Shown here piece by piece: positions 8,944-18,119 of a stretch of 64,000 nt of DNA. The position numbers and the translations under genes were made by a program. The first letter of the stretch is position 1, and every line of letters begins with the position of its first letter. Below the pieces are notes generated by a model, which made no database searches, was not told where the DNA came from, and saw only the letters and a program-made list of their open reading frames with translations. The DNA comes from Oscillatoria acuminata PCC 6304 (GTDB lineage: Bacteria > Cyanobacteriota > Cyanobacteriia > Cyanobacteriales > Laspinemataceae), in contig NC_019693.1 of the NCBI RefSeq assembly GCF_000317105.1, positions 186,001-250,000 of the forward strand, in the 5' to 3' direction.

Positions 8944-9162
8944 TTAAGCCGCAGGGACAGCAGCTTGCGAAGTCAGCCCTACTGCTTCAGCATATTTCAA
9001 ATAGGTTTCTACCGATGCGATAACAATTCTTGCTTCGATCGCCAGCAGTTCAATGCCCACCAGGGATACCCGCACCCATACATCGATCACGACTCCTTTA
9101 TCTAAAATGCGATCGATGACTTCGGCTAGACTGGAAGATGAGTTGACTTTTTCAACTGCCAT
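8944..9162 (-). CDS. gvpA: Major gas vesicle shell protein GvpA
   Basis: 72 residues, nearly identical to the highly conserved cyanobacterial GvpA: starts [20 protein letters not shown], then [20 protein letters not shown], and ends TSQAAVPAA. It is the main structural subunit, a helix-beta-beta-helix monomer stacked into the hydrophobic ribs of the vesicle wall. GGAG (complement of 9171-9174) lies about 8 nt upstream of the ATG as ribosome-binding site. Only one gvpA copy is present here, whereas many bloom-forming cyanobacteria have several in tandem. It is first in the minus-strand operon. Confidence 0.98.
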   Translation of the reverse strand: MAVEKVNSSSSLAEVIDRILDKGVVIDVWVRVSLVGIELLAIEARIVIASVETYLKYAEAVGLTSQAAVPAA

Positions 9163-10348
9163 GATGATTGCTCCAGAGTGTAAATAAAGACTTGGACTTT
9201 TCCACCCCTTGATCCAGGTGGATAAATGACTTGATTGAGTCCATTTAACATAAAAATACTTGGTTTTTATGTCAGCGATGGCTCTCTCCCCCCTCCTGCG
9301 GCCCCATTCAAGATGCCAGATTCAAAGGGAACCCTCCTACTCCGGTTTAACCCCTAAAATTAGATGAAGAACAGGGTTCGTTCGCCTTGATTTTTATCTG
9401 TACAAGTCGAACTAAAACAACAGTCTCTCTCTTGATTTTCCGGTGTTTTACCGTTTTGCTGAACTCCACCCCCTTCTAACTCATTACCCCCACCAATTTT
9501 AGGCTGATTTAGTCCAGATTTCCTCAGAGTTTCATTTTGCCACTAAGGGTGTTTTTCAATGGCTCTGGTTAGAGGCGATCGCAAAATCGTCTCATCAGTT
9601 TGCCGCGAGTTCCACGCCCTGATTCGATCGGGGATTTGTTGAGGAAATCTACCTGTTGTTATAGTACCTCAGTCAGCCAGCTCAATTATCAAGGAAATTA
9701 CAAATTTAACAAAACTTTAAAGAGAGATTTTTAGGGGTCTGGGCGTCCGAAGGGGTCTAGGAACTCTCTCTAAGTCTTTTTCTCTACCCGAGGGTTTAGT
9801 CTTAAATCATGTTTGGGGAATTTTGTCAAGAGAGGGGGAATGAGAGGGTTGGGATGTTAAAAATGACTGAATTCCTTACGGCAAGATGGTTAGAGCGACT
9901 GAAGTTGTTACTACAAACAGCAAATTTTGCAATATTTCTTTAGAATTGTTCATGAAACTATATGAGCAGAGCAACGGAGTTCGATATATAATAGTTAGAC
10001 CTATGACCATTAGCAGTCAGGTAGAGGAAAGATTTAAAAAAAAATAGCAAGGATGCAGCCGTTTAAAAGGAATTGGCGTGTTAGAATATCTAAATAAAGT
10101 GGGGTCACTTTAAACCGTAAAAAAACTGAGGTTTAGGTGGGCGATCGCAGTTTAAACAGGGAAAAATAGCAGAGGATATTCATTCGGTCTGATTGTTCTC
10201 ATCAATTGGATACTAGGGCGATCGCAATCAATCCCATCCCGGGAATTGCCTTGGATTCGACCTAATCGTTGAGGAAGGGCTGTATGCAGCCAACTCTAGC
10301 CAACCCTGCAAAACTCTAATTAAATCCCTTTACTGAGTTAAATTCATC
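9163..10348. other. 1.2-kb non-coding region between divergent gvp operons
   Basis: No convincing gene is visible on either strand. The stretch must contain the gvpA promoter (minus) and the gvpJ promoter (plus). It is AT-rich in the middle, and a candidate -10 box TATAAT occurs on the plus strand at 9987-9992 without a clear -35 box. GCGATCGC sites are scattered through it. The length is unusual for a divergent promoter region. It may hold decayed sequence, for instance lost extra gvpA copies, but I see no recognisable remnant. Confidence 0.6.
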
Positions 10349-10756
10349 GTGTCTTCTAACCCGATACAGCCGAAAAGCGCTCAATCCAACTCAAATCGCA
10401 CCATTGCTACCTCTACCCAAGGCTCGACTTTAGCCGATATCCTCGAACGAGTCTTAGATAAAGGAATTGTAATTGCCGGGGATATTTCCATTTCTGTTGC
10501 CACAACCGAGCTACTTCATATCCGAATTCGCTTACTGATTGCCTCGGTAGATAAAGCGCGAGAAATGGGAATTAATTGGTGGGAAAATGACCCGTATTTG
10601 AGCAGTAAAAATCAAGACTTAATCGAAGAAAACCGCCAACTGCACGATCGCCTGCAAGTTTTAGAAGCCGAAATGCGATCGCTCAAAGCCCTCACCAGCA
10701 GTCCCCCCATCCCCGAAACCCACCCCGAACCCAGCGGCAGCGTTGGAGAGATTTGA
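10349..10756 (+). CDS. gvpJ: Gas vesicle protein GvpJ
   Basis: 135 residues from GTG 10349. Residues ~28-75 are a GvpA-like module (LADILERVLDKGIVIAGDIS, TTELLHIRIRLLIASVDKA), preceded by a Ser/Thr/Asn-rich leader and followed by WWENDPYL and a short coiled coil (QDLIEENRQLHDRLQVLEAE). The WWENDP motif and the longer tail separate GvpJ from the shell protein GvpA. GvpJ is a minor component thought to act in nucleating the conical tips. First gene of the plus-strand gvpJ-K-F/L-G operon, 33 bp before gvpK. Confidence 0.93.
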   Translation: MSSNPIQPKSAQSNSNRTIATSTQGSTLADILERVLDKGIVIAGDISISVATTELLHIRIRLLIASVDKAREMGINWWENDPYLSSKNQDLIEENRQLHDRLQVLEAEMRSLKALTSSPPIPETHPEPSGSVGEI

Positions 10757-10789
10757 ACTCGGTCAAACCCTTAAAAAAACCGCACCCTC

Positions 10790-11269
10790 ATGGCATTAGC
10801 TGAAACCCCGTCCAACCCGTCTCAACTCAGCGAAATTATCCCCACTCGTCGCGCTATTAACAGTAAAGCGGGGTTAGCATCCCTCGTCTTAACCCTCGTG
10901 GAACTAATTCGGCAATTGATGGAAGCGCAAGTGATTCGTCGCATGGATGACCAAGTGCTCAATGAAACCGAGTTAGATGCTGCTGCTGAAAGTTTGCAAA
11001 AACTAGAAGCAGAAATCCTCCGCTTGTGCGATATCTTCGAGATTGACCCCAATGATTTGAACCTGGACCTCGGAGAAGTGGGGACTCTGTTACCGAAACC
11101 GGGTAGCTATTATCCCGGCGAACCCAGTCAAGAAGCATCCATCTTAGAATTACTAGACCGACTCTTAAATGTAGGCATTGTCGTTCAAGGTGACCTAGAT
11201 CTCGGTGTAGCTAACCTGAATTTAATTCAGGCCAAACTACGGTTAGTGCTCACATCCCAACCGCTGTAA
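10790..11269 (+). CDS. gvpK: Gas vesicle protein GvpK
   Basis: 159 residues. The GvpK core INSKAGLASLVLTLVELIRQ is followed by LMEAQVIRRMDDQVL, a helical segment with EAEILRLCDIFEIDPNDLNL, and a C-terminal extension ILELLDRLLNVGIVVQGDLD that itself resembles the GvpA/J fold. GvpK is an essential accessory protein of vesicle assembly. The gene is spaced 33 bp from gvpJ and 32 bp from gvpF/L, indicating one transcript. Confidence 0.94.
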   Translation: MALAETPSNPSQLSEIIPTRRAINSKAGLASLVLTLVELIRQLMEAQVIRRMDDQVLNETELDAAAESLQKLEAEILRLCDIFEIDPNDLNLDLGEVGTLLPKPGSYYPGEPSQEASILELLDRLLNVGIVVQGDLDLGVANLNLIQAKLRLVLTSQPL

Positions 11270-11301
11270 CTGTTGTTCAATAAATTAAAACATAAATTAA
11301 C

Positions 11302-12045
11302 ATGAGTTTAGGGTTTTATCTGTACGGAATTTTGCCTGAACCCCTGCCAGACACCTTGGCGATCGCCGGACTGGACCGCCAACCTGTTCATAACCAAACC
11401 ATCGAGGGATTCCACTTCCTCTATTCCGAAGCCAAACAAACCAAATACCTCACCTCTAGACGTAATTTATTAGGCCATGAAAAAGTATTAGAAGAGGCTA
11501 TGACTGCCGGATTTCGCACCTTACTCCCCCTGCGTTTTGGATTAGTTGTCAAAACCTGGGATACCGTAATCCGAGACTTAATTGATCCTTATCAAGGGAA
11601 ACTCGAAGCCCTATTTCAGAAATTGGAAGGCCGCCGGGAAGTTAGTGTTAAGGTATTTTGGGAGAGCAAAAACGAAATTGAAGCCTTACTAGAAGAAAAT
11701 CCCAGTTTAAAACAAATGCGGGATGCCAGCTTAGGGAGAGCTTTAAGTATGGAAGAAGTCATCAATATCGGTCAGATGATAGAAAGCAGTTTAAAGTTTA
11801 GAAAACAAGCTGTAATTGCTGCCTTTCAAACCGGATTAAATCCCTTGGCGGAAGAAGTCATCGAAAGCGACCCGATGACCGAAGAAATGATTTATAATGC
11901 CGCCTATTTAATTCCTTGGGACCGGGAACAGGAGTTTAGTGATGCTGTAGAGGCGATCGATAAAACCTTTGGCAGCCGTCTGCGAATTCGCTATAATAAC
12001 TTTACCGCCCCTTATACCTTTGCCCAACTCGAATCTGAGGGATAA
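11302..12045 (+). CDS. Gas vesicle protein GvpF/GvpL
   Basis: 247 residues of the GvpL/GvpF family. The N-terminal half starts GFYLYGILPEP and contains LPLRFGLVV. A charged helical middle (VSVKVFWESKNEIEALLEEN) is followed by the C-terminal module ending RIRYNNFTAPYTFAQL. GvpF binds GvpA and is thought to keep shell monomers soluble before assembly. The family does not separate F from L reliably in cyanobacteria, so no single symbol is given. It ends 4 bp before gvpG. Confidence 0.93.
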   Translation: MSLGFYLYGILPEPLPDTLAIAGLDRQPVHNQTIEGFHFLYSEAKQTKYLTSRRNLLGHEKVLEEAMTAGFRTLLPLRFGLVVKTWDTVIRDLIDPYQGKLEALFQKLEGRREVSVKVFWESKNEIEALLEENPSLKQMRDASLGRALSMEEVINIGQMIESSLKFRKQAVIAAFQTGLNPLAEEVIESDPMTEEMIYNAAYLIPWDREQEFSDAVEAIDKTFGSRLRIRYNNFTAPYTFAQLESEG

Positions 12046-12049
12046 TCTC

Positions 12050-12367
12050 ATGCTATTTGAACTATTAACCTTTCCCATCTCAGGACCCCTTGGCGGCATC
12101 GTCTGGTTAGGGGAACAACTCCTAGAACGAGCAACCAGCGAACTGGATGATATTCAAAATGTCCAAAAACAGTTATTAGCCTTACAACTCGCCTTCGACA
12201 TGGGCGACATTTCCGAAGAAGACTTTGAAATTCAGGAAGAGGAACTGTTGCTCAAAATTCAAGCAATGGAAGAAGAGATGGAGGAAGAACAAGAAGAAGA
12301 AATAGAACCCGAAAAGTTCATCAGCGAAGATGGGTTATCTTCGTTCTCCATCACAGTCCTGGATTAA
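12050..12367 (+). CDS. gvpG: Gas vesicle protein GvpG
   Basis: 105 residues from ATG 12050, only 4 bp after the gvpF/L stop. The N terminus LFELLTFPISGPLGGIVWL is the GvpG signature (a short hydrophobic segment then a helical hairpin). The tail is strongly acidic (MEEEMEEEQEEEIEPE). A longer frame opens at 11969 inside gvpF/L, but its extra N terminus overlaps that gene and does not match the family. GvpG is an accessory assembly protein. Confidence 0.92.
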   Translation: MLFELLTFPISGPLGGIVWLGEQLLERATSELDDIQNVQKQLLALQLAFDMGDISEEDFEIQEEELLLKIQAMEEEMEEEQEEEIEPEKFISEDGLSSFSITVLD

Positions 12368-12437
12368 CCCGAACCCTCGACAACCGTTAAAAATAGAACA
12401 ACGGGGATGGAGATTCCACCCCCACTCCAACCCAATT

Positions 12438-12809
12438 TTAATATTCCAGATGAAACGTTTTAAACGGATTAGAATTCCCCCGATTAATCGGTTCAGAAAG
12501 GGGAGTTTGAGACAGGGGTGAACGGTCCTGAATCGGCTTAATTTCACCAAAAATAGCCGCAACACCCTTTCCCGGAGATTGCCGCAACTCCTGAATCGCC
12601 TGTTCCTTCGCCTCAATTTGACTATCCAATAGACTTAACTGAGAATTCAACAACTCCATCCGCTGTTTCATCATCTGAAGCTCATGCTGGATCCGCTGTC
12701 GCTTCGTCATCATTTTAGAGAGTTCGACTTGTTCCCCCATCTCACAGTTTTTTCGAGGAGTGGAACTAATTTTCGGCGGCATTGAGGAGGGCGGTTTAAT
12801 TCTAGGCAT
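12438..12809 (-). CDS. gvpV: GvpV-like gas vesicle accessory protein
   Basis: 123 residues. The N terminus is basic and Pro/Ser-rich with KISSTPR. Residues 30-75 form a coiled coil rich in Q, M and L (ELQMMKQRMELLNSQLSLLD) and the tail is polar. This arrangement (KISSTPR, then a coil of KRxRIQHELQ type) resembles cyanobacterial GvpV, usually the last gene of the locus. It converges on gvpG with about 70 bp between stops, unlike loci where gvpV is co-directional. A different coiled-coil protein is possible. Confidence 0.6.
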   Translation of the reverse strand: MPRIKPPSSMPPKISSTPRKNCEMGEQVELSKMMTKRQRIQHELQMMKQRMELLNSQLSLLDSQIEAKEQAIQELRQSPGKGVAAIFGEIKPIQDRSPLSQTPLSEPINRGNSNPFKTFHLEY

Positions 12810-12928
12810 AGGTTTTCTCGCAGACTCTAGCTTATGATACCCAAATCAAGTGGCGATCGCTCAAAAGAAACCGAAGACTGCAATATTTCTTCCGTTCAAG
12901 GGACGAGATCGCACCTCATTCGGGTCAC

Positions 12929-13150
12929 TTAAACACTTCGCATTCCCGGACCAATCCCTTCAATAATGATTTGATGCAAAGTTTCTTGTCCCCCAACGCG
13001 CTTAACCGCATCCAGAATCTCAATCCCAGCTAACTGTCCTTCTGCATCATAATCTGTAGTGATGCCTTCCCCTAAATGTTCAGTCGTGACCGTTGTTTCC
13101 CGAAAGGTGATGCTGAGGGCATCTACTTCTGGATCATAACTAATTTTCAT
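12929..13150 (-). CDS. DUF2283 protein
   Basis: 73 residues. The whole protein matches the DUF2283 pattern: KISYDPEVDALSITF at the start, then GITTDYDAEGQLAGIEILDA. Function is unknown. These small proteins are common in cyanobacteria and sometimes neighbour toxin-like genes. It lies 12 bp downstream of the yjbQ gene on the same strand and is probably cotranscribed. Confidence 0.85.
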   Translation of the reverse strand: MKISYDPEVDALSITFRETTVTTEHLGEGITTDYDAEGQLAGIEILDAVKRVGGQETLHQIIIEGIGPGMRSV

Positions 13151-13162
13151 GATAACACCCCC

Positions 13163-13600
13163 TCATTCCCCGAAAATTTGAATCAGCAGATTGCGTTTTC
13201 GTGGTCCATCTAAATCAATTAACATTACCGATTGCCAAGTTCCCAAGGCTAAATTTCCCTCGACGATGGGAATGTATTCGCTATTGTTGAGAGTGATTGC
13301 CATCAGATGGGAATGTCCGTTGATGGGTTCATCGGGAGGGACGACGCGCAGATGCAAATCGTTATGGAGATATTTGGCATCGGGAGGGGCTAATTTTTCC
13401 AGATATACCTTGATATCATCCAGCAATCTTTCTTCATATTCGTTAATAAATAAAGCCGTTGTGGTATGGCGAGCAAAAACTAAAACGTAACCATTTGTAA
13501 CCGGATTTTCCGCCAGTAAGTCTTTGATGTAGGGATTCAGATTATGAATGCTGATTCCCGGTTCGGTTTCAATGTCGATAAAATGGTTGGTGATAGTCAT
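13163..13600 (-). CDS. YjbQ/UPF0047 family protein
   Basis: 145 residues from ATG 13600 (MTITNHFIDI); an upstream ATG at 13624 is less likely. UPF0047 signatures are present: VFARHTTTALFINEYEERLL, the His-rich NDLHLRVVPPDEPINGHSHL, and LALGTWQSVMLIDLDGPRKR. The conserved His residues bind metal or anion in solved structures. Some members have thiamine-phosphate synthase side activity, but the physiological role is unsettled. Operon with the DUF2283 gene. Confidence 0.9.
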   Translation of the reverse strand: MTITNHFIDIETEPGISIHNLNPYIKDLLAENPVTNGYVLVFARHTTTALFINEYEERLLDDIKVYLEKLAPPDAKYLHNDLHLRVVPPDEPINGHSHLMAITLNNSEYIPIVEGNLALGTWQSVMLIDLDGPRKRNLLIQIFGE

Positions 13601-13660
13601 TGAATCTTTTACTCCTCTCATCAATCTTGTCAGAATACAACACGGCGGTATTTTTCCCTG

Positions 13661-14686
13661 TTATTTTACCCAATCTGGGGCATTCGGCAATAAGGCGTAA
13701 AGGGTTTTTAAGGTTTCGATATCTTTTTGAAACCAAGTCTCCATCCACTGACTGTATCCGGCAATCACTTGACTCTCAAAGGCTTTCCCCTGCAAGAGTT
13801 GAGTCATCAAATGGGCGGCCATCATGCCGGACATGACTGCTTTGAGGACGCCATGAGAGGAGGCTGGATCTAAAACCGTTGCGGCATCTCCCACCAGAAA
13901 ATAACCGGGCCCTGCGGGGGGAGAAACTTGTCTCCAGGTGACATTGGCAACGGCAGGTTTTCCCCTGGGTTTTAGGGTTTGGAATTCGGAGGGTTGCCAG
14001 TTTTTTTCTAGGGGTTTGTGGGTGAAATCTAGGCGGGTCCATTGGTAGAGTTGGGGGCGGATTTTGGCGGTCCAAATCCATCCCCCTTCGCCTGCTACGA
14101 TCGCCGGTGCATCATCTCGGATAGGACAGTCTCCTTCCACATAGCCATAATGGGCGATTAAGGGGGGAGAAAATGGGTTAATTGCTAACTTTAATTGTTT
14201 GGCTAACCATTGTCTGCTGCCGGTGGCATCGACTGCAAATTTGGCATTGATTTCTCCTTGGTTGGTGGCGATTCCTGTAACTCGGTTTTGGCTGAGAATC
14301 GGATGTAAGGCGCGACAGGGTTGGCGGACCTCAATGCCTAATTCTACCGCCCGATCGCGCAAAATTGTATCGAAATCCGCCCGCCATGCCTGAAATCCCT
14401 GCCAAGGTCCGGTTTCATCAGACCCGAAGGGTTCAAACCGGCGACTGCCTTCCCATTGTATCCAGTTTCCGGGATGACGCAGGAATCCGGCAGCTAAGAG
14501 GCGACTGCCGACTCCTAACTGCTGTAACAGGGGTTCGATGCCGGGGTGGAGGGTTTCCCCAGGGCGATCGCGGGGGAAGGATTCTGCTTCGGCGATCGCT
14601 ACCCGGAACCCTTGCTGGGCGAGGGCAATGGCGGCAGCAGTTCCTCCCGGACCACTCCCGGCGATCGCCACATCAACCTCGCACAT
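13661..14686 (-). CDS. FAD-dependent oxidoreductase, LodB-like
   Basis: 341 residues. An N-terminal Rossmann dinucleotide motif (DVAIAGSGPGGTAAAIALAQ), RPGETLHPG, an NxxFAVDATGS-like second motif and a C-terminal VGDAATVLDPASSHGVLKA place it in the geranylgeranyl-reductase/flavin-halogenase superfamily. The halogenase WxWxIP motif is reduced to WIWTAKI, so halogenation is unlikely. Its start overlaps the stop of the upstream oxidase-like gene by 14 bp, indicating translational coupling. LodB-type flavoproteins install the cysteine tryptophylquinone of LodA/GoxA oxidases, and the pairing supports that role by inference. Confidence 0.75.
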   Translation of the reverse strand: MCEVDVAIAGSGPGGTAAAIALAQQGFRVAIAEAESFPRDRPGETLHPGIEPLLQQLGVGSRLLAAGFLRHPGNWIQWEGSRRFEPFGSDETGPWQGFQAWRADFDTILRDRAVELGIEVRQPCRALHPILSQNRVTGIATNQGEINAKFAVDATGSRQWLAKQLKLAINPFSPPLIAHYGYVEGDCPIRDDAPAIVAGEGGWIWTAKIRPQLYQWTRLDFTHKPLEKNWQPSEFQTLKPRGKPAVANVTWRQVSPPAGPGYFLVGDAATVLDPASSHGVLKAVMSGMMAAHLMTQLLQGKAFESQVIAGYSQWMETWFQKDIETLKTLYALLPNAPDWVK

Positions 14687-16973
14687 TTTTCGATTCCCAG
14701 ACGCCGGAATCCCGTTTCATCAACACTCGCAGTCCATCCACAAACAGGGTCACCCGTTCCCGGATTTCCACCCAGCGTTTTCGCACATCTTCCGGAGTGG
14801 TGATATTGCCATGCCGATACATTTCAAACCGATAGATTTTTCCCCGTAAGCGTTGTCCCGTGAAGGTTTGTGCCTCTTGCAGTTCCGTTTCCGTTGGAGT
14901 CACTTCCCGGAAGGAGAGAACCCCCCATTTGGATTTTTCATTGACAATTCGGCCAAATGCCTCAGCGTCTTGCGCCTCGGACTGTCCGGGAGGAAAGTAT
15001 TTCTCCTCTTCAATCCCTAAAGCGTGATAGACATAAGCCATTGTTAGCACTCTCGCCTCGTATTCTCGCACATCAACCTGTCCGGTTAGGGCTAAGGTGA
15101 ATTTACCCTGTAAAGCATTGGTGACGTAATCCACATGATCGATCGCCTCATATTCCACCACCTGGCGATCGGGCAATTGCACCAGGCGTGGTCCCGGAAC
15201 GCCATCCCAAGGCAATTCCCCGGTTTGCCCGATTTCCGCATCAGTTAGAGGGCTGACGGTGGGCCAACTTCGCATGGGTTCAAAGGTGCGGGCGGCATCA
15301 GGTGAGACCGCAGGCCAAAAAGCACTAAGTGCGGCACAAAGTTTAGAATCTTCTGGGAAAGGACTTCCAAGACCATAAGCAGCTAGGAAATCTAAGCCTT
15401 CGTCAGTGCGATCAAAGCTCACATCCCATCCCGGTGCGTAGATTCCCGCAGCCGCATCCGGCAGGTAGGATTGGCGATTCAGGATGAAACGGTCTAGGGG
15501 ACGCTGTTTGACAAAGGGTTCTCCGGGTAAGGAGACGATCGCGGTTACGGTGGTATCTTCCGGACGAAAATCGGCTTCAGTTAAGGCCAAATTGGGCGGC
15601 ATTCGCTCATCGGCTAAGGTTTCCGGGGGAATTCGCCAAATGCTGTTTCTCACTGCTTCGGGTACCGATTGTTCCCACCAATCCATCAGTTGCCGTTGAT
15701 CGCAGGTGGGGAAGTAATCCGGTGCACTTACCAGGGAATAAGCAGGAACCCGTCGGGGGATTTGAATCGCTAATTCAGGACAGAGGGCTTCGATCCAGCC
15801 ATCTGCCGTAAAGTCCAGGTAATGTAAGGCATTGTAGCCGCCTTGGGCGACGATACTAGCTACATCCGGGCGTTCATTCAGGTCAGAGACAGCCCCGTTG
15901 GGTAAGACTTGATGACGGGCGTGGACATATTCTGGGGCGCGTCGGGCTTCGTTGTCTGCGGGAATCAGCAAGCTGGAGGAGAGAGTTAAGCCATAGTTGG
16001 CAGGAACTTGATAGGTGAGAGGTTTGCCTTGATATTCTGCCGCTTCAACGAGAAGGGGATGGACAATGGGGGTAAGGGTTCCCATGCCATCATCGGGATT
16101 TTGTGAGAATTCGGCGATGCCTTCGGTAAAGATAAAGGGAGGATTGCTGATATCCGGTTCACTCCAGCCGGTGTCATACCCTTGGCTTTGTAGTTGGAGA
16201 TGGATGCGACGGAGTTTTTCGTTGAGATGGTTGGCTTCTAGGTTGAGGGTTAAGTTAAAATTACGGATACATTCATTACCGCTAAATAGTTTGTGTAAGG
16301 GAAACCAGAACAAGCGGCGATCGTCTCCATCGCGAACGCGCATCGGCTTGTATCCCGGGCGATCGCCTCGACGGATGACGGCAATATAGGCACTATACCG
16401 AGAGGGAATTACCCGCATCGCTTGGGAGTCATCTTCGACAAAGGGTAAAAAACCGCGATGTTTGCCGTCATACAGGGCTTCAGCGGTTCCCACTCGGGCG
16501 ACCCCAGTCCGGGAAAAGCACAAATCCGCGTGTTTCTGGTGGGGGGTGTCCGAGGCAGGACGGTATTCGGAAGCAAAGACGGCGATCGCCAAGGGTCCAT
16601 AATTCGCCTTGACCCGCAATTCGGTTAAGGAGGGAGGTTGGACGCCATAGACGTAGTTTTCCACCGCGTCAATCTCAGCCAGGGTGGGAAAGGCGGTTAA
16701 TTCATTGCCCTGAGTCCCGGTAACGACTGTCGCCGAAGCTAAGGCATGATAGAGTAAACTGCGCGCTGGAGACCCCGGTGCGATCGCCCGATTCCCTTCA
16801 TCGGCAAAATCCGTAAATCCTGGAAGATTGCGGTTGATGTTGGGGAGGATTTTCCCCAATTCCGCTGTTAGGTTTGCCGCTGTGATATCCAATCCATGCT
16901 GTAACAGTAATTCTCGCCATCCGTTGTTCGCGAGGCGATCGCAGACTTGTTGAACCTGATCAATTAAGGCCAT
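14673..16973 (-). CDS. Large oxidase-like protein, candidate LodA/GoxA-type quinoprotein
   Basis: 766 residues, no signal peptide. Features reminiscent of LodA/GoxA amine oxidases are SRTGVARVG near residue 135, KLCAALSAFWPAVSPDAART near residue 545, SWPTVSPLTDAEIG and then ELPWDG. In LodA a Cys and a Trp crosslink to cysteine tryptophylquinone; here the Cys of KLCAAL and the Trp of PWDG, 43 residues apart, are candidates. The N-terminal ~120 residues do not resemble the LodA I know, so this could be a distant group or a separate family. The overlapping flavoprotein gene supports the assignment. Substrate, if an amine or amino acid, cannot be told. Confidence 0.5.
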   Translation of the reverse strand: MALIDQVQQVCDRLANNGWRELLLQHGLDITAANLTAELGKILPNINRNLPGFTDFADEGNRAIAPGSPARSLLYHALASATVVTGTQGNELTAFPTLAEIDAVENYVYGVQPPSLTELRVKANYGPLAIAVFASEYRPASDTPHQKHADLCFSRTGVARVGTAEALYDGKHRGFLPFVEDDSQAMRVIPSRYSAYIAVIRRGDRPGYKPMRVRDGDDRRLFWFPLHKLFSGNECIRNFNLTLNLEANHLNEKLRRIHLQLQSQGYDTGWSEPDISNPPFIFTEGIAEFSQNPDDGMGTLTPIVHPLLVEAAEYQGKPLTYQVPANYGLTLSSSLLIPADNEARRAPEYVHARHQVLPNGAVSDLNERPDVASIVAQGGYNALHYLDFTADGWIEALCPELAIQIPRRVPAYSLVSAPDYFPTCDQRQLMDWWEQSVPEAVRNSIWRIPPETLADERMPPNLALTEADFRPEDTTVTAIVSLPGEPFVKQRPLDRFILNRQSYLPDAAAGIYAPGWDVSFDRTDEGLDFLAAYGLGSPFPEDSKLCAALSAFWPAVSPDAARTFEPMRSWPTVSPLTDAEIGQTGELPWDGVPGPRLVQLPDRQVVEYEAIDHVDYVTNALQGKFTLALTGQVDVREYEARVLTMAYVYHALGIEEEKYFPPGQSEAQDAEAFGRIVNEKSKWGVLSFREVTPTETELQEAQTFTGQRLRGKIYRFEMYRHGNITTPEDVRKRWVEIRERVTLFVDGLRVLMKRDSGVWESKNVRG

Positions 16974-17210
16974 AGGTGATTCCTGGTTTAATCTTCATAA
17001 TTATAGAGCCTATTGAGTTAATGGGCATCAATATTTGTATCAAAAATTATTATAGGGTTGCCGGGAACATGGGGGCCTTCAAAATTCTATGCCAAAAGAT
17101 AAATATTTGTTATTCAAACTTTTGATAAAAACCAATATTAAAATAATAATATGTTAATTTTATCCATATATTGGGCTATAATTACAGTTATAAATATCCG
17201 CCATAAAACA

Positions 17211-18068
17211 ATGGGAAAAGCAGATATTAGTGGCAAAAGATTAATCGGACTCTCCCCGGATGGATGGGTCAAATGGGTAACTCGATCATCCGGTACAGTT
17301 GCCCAAGTCATCCTTGATTCAGAATTTCAATGGCTGAGTCGAGATAGCGATATCCTCATCAAAGCCTATAGCGAGGAAGAAGGGGAATTTATGAGCCTAA
17401 CCGAACTCCAATTTCGCCCGGATACAAGGATGCCTGTGCGGATTCGGGCTTATGCGGCACTGGCAGAAGAAAAATATAATGTACGAGTGTATCCCGTGGT
17501 GGTCAATATTTTTCCGCCAACCGGGAACACCCCCATTCCCACTCGTTATGAATCGAGTATTATGGGACTAGAGGCAAGGCAAGACTATGAGGTGATCAAC
17601 CTCTGGGAAATCGATGCCGAGCTCGCCTTTCAACCGGAACTCAAGGCCCTACTGCCCTTAGCAACGGTGATGAAAGGGGGTGCAAATGAAACCACTTTAC
17701 GTCGCGCCGCAGTCCGACTACAACAGGAAGAACGGTCGGAAGATTTACAACGATTGTTGGGAATTTTTTCTAGCTATGTATTAGGAGGAAATATCGTGGA
17801 TAAAGTCTTGAATTTTGCAACCCAGGCATTATTGGAATCCCCTTGGGGTCAAGACATTTTACAGCAAGGAGTGGAAGAAGGACGCCAAGAAACACGACAA
17901 CTCATCCAACACCTAATCCGGTGTCGGTTTGGGGAAGTCCCGGAAGCGGTGGAAGCTAATTTGCAACGGTTGAACCGGGAGCAATTAGAACTGTTTGCCG
18001 AAAGGCTGATGAATGTAAATTCTTTGGAAGAATTGATGGCGGCTTTTCCTACAGGGACTGACAACTAA
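17211..18068 (+). CDS. Rpn/DUF4351 family nuclease-like protein
   Basis: About 285 residues from ATG 17211 (MGKADISGKRLIG); an in-frame ATG at 17151 would add 20 hydrophobic residues outside the family. A PD-(D/E)XK-like core is suggested by DSEFQWLSRDSD and SLTELQFRPD. The C terminus is a DUF4351 helical domain (LIQHLIRCRFGEVPEAVEAN, then LEELMAAF). These Rpn-like proteins are multicopy in cyanobacteria and are linked to DNA cleavage or recombination in some families. The 3' third is duplicated just downstream. Confidence 0.8.
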   Translation: MGKADISGKRLIGLSPDGWVKWVTRSSGTVAQVILDSEFQWLSRDSDILIKAYSEEEGEFMSLTELQFRPDTRMPVRIRAYAALAEEKYNVRVYPVVVNIFPPTGNTPIPTRYESSIMGLEARQDYEVINLWEIDAELAFQPELKALLPLATVMKGGANETTLRRAAVRLQQEERSEDLQRLLGIFSSYVLGGNIVDKVLNFATQALLESPWGQDILQQGVEEGRQETRQLIQHLIRCRFGEVPEAVEANLQRLNREQLELFAERLMNVNSLEELMAAFPTGTDN

Positions 18069-18119
18069 AGTCAAGTTCTGTAGAAAAGTCAGGACTTACA
18101 CACTCTTAAAAGTTAAACC

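Noticed and set aside
13661-14686. Flavin-dependent halogenase
   Set aside because: The WxWxIP motif is degenerate (WIWTAKI) and the gene is coupled to an oxidase-like gene, fitting a LodB-like role better.
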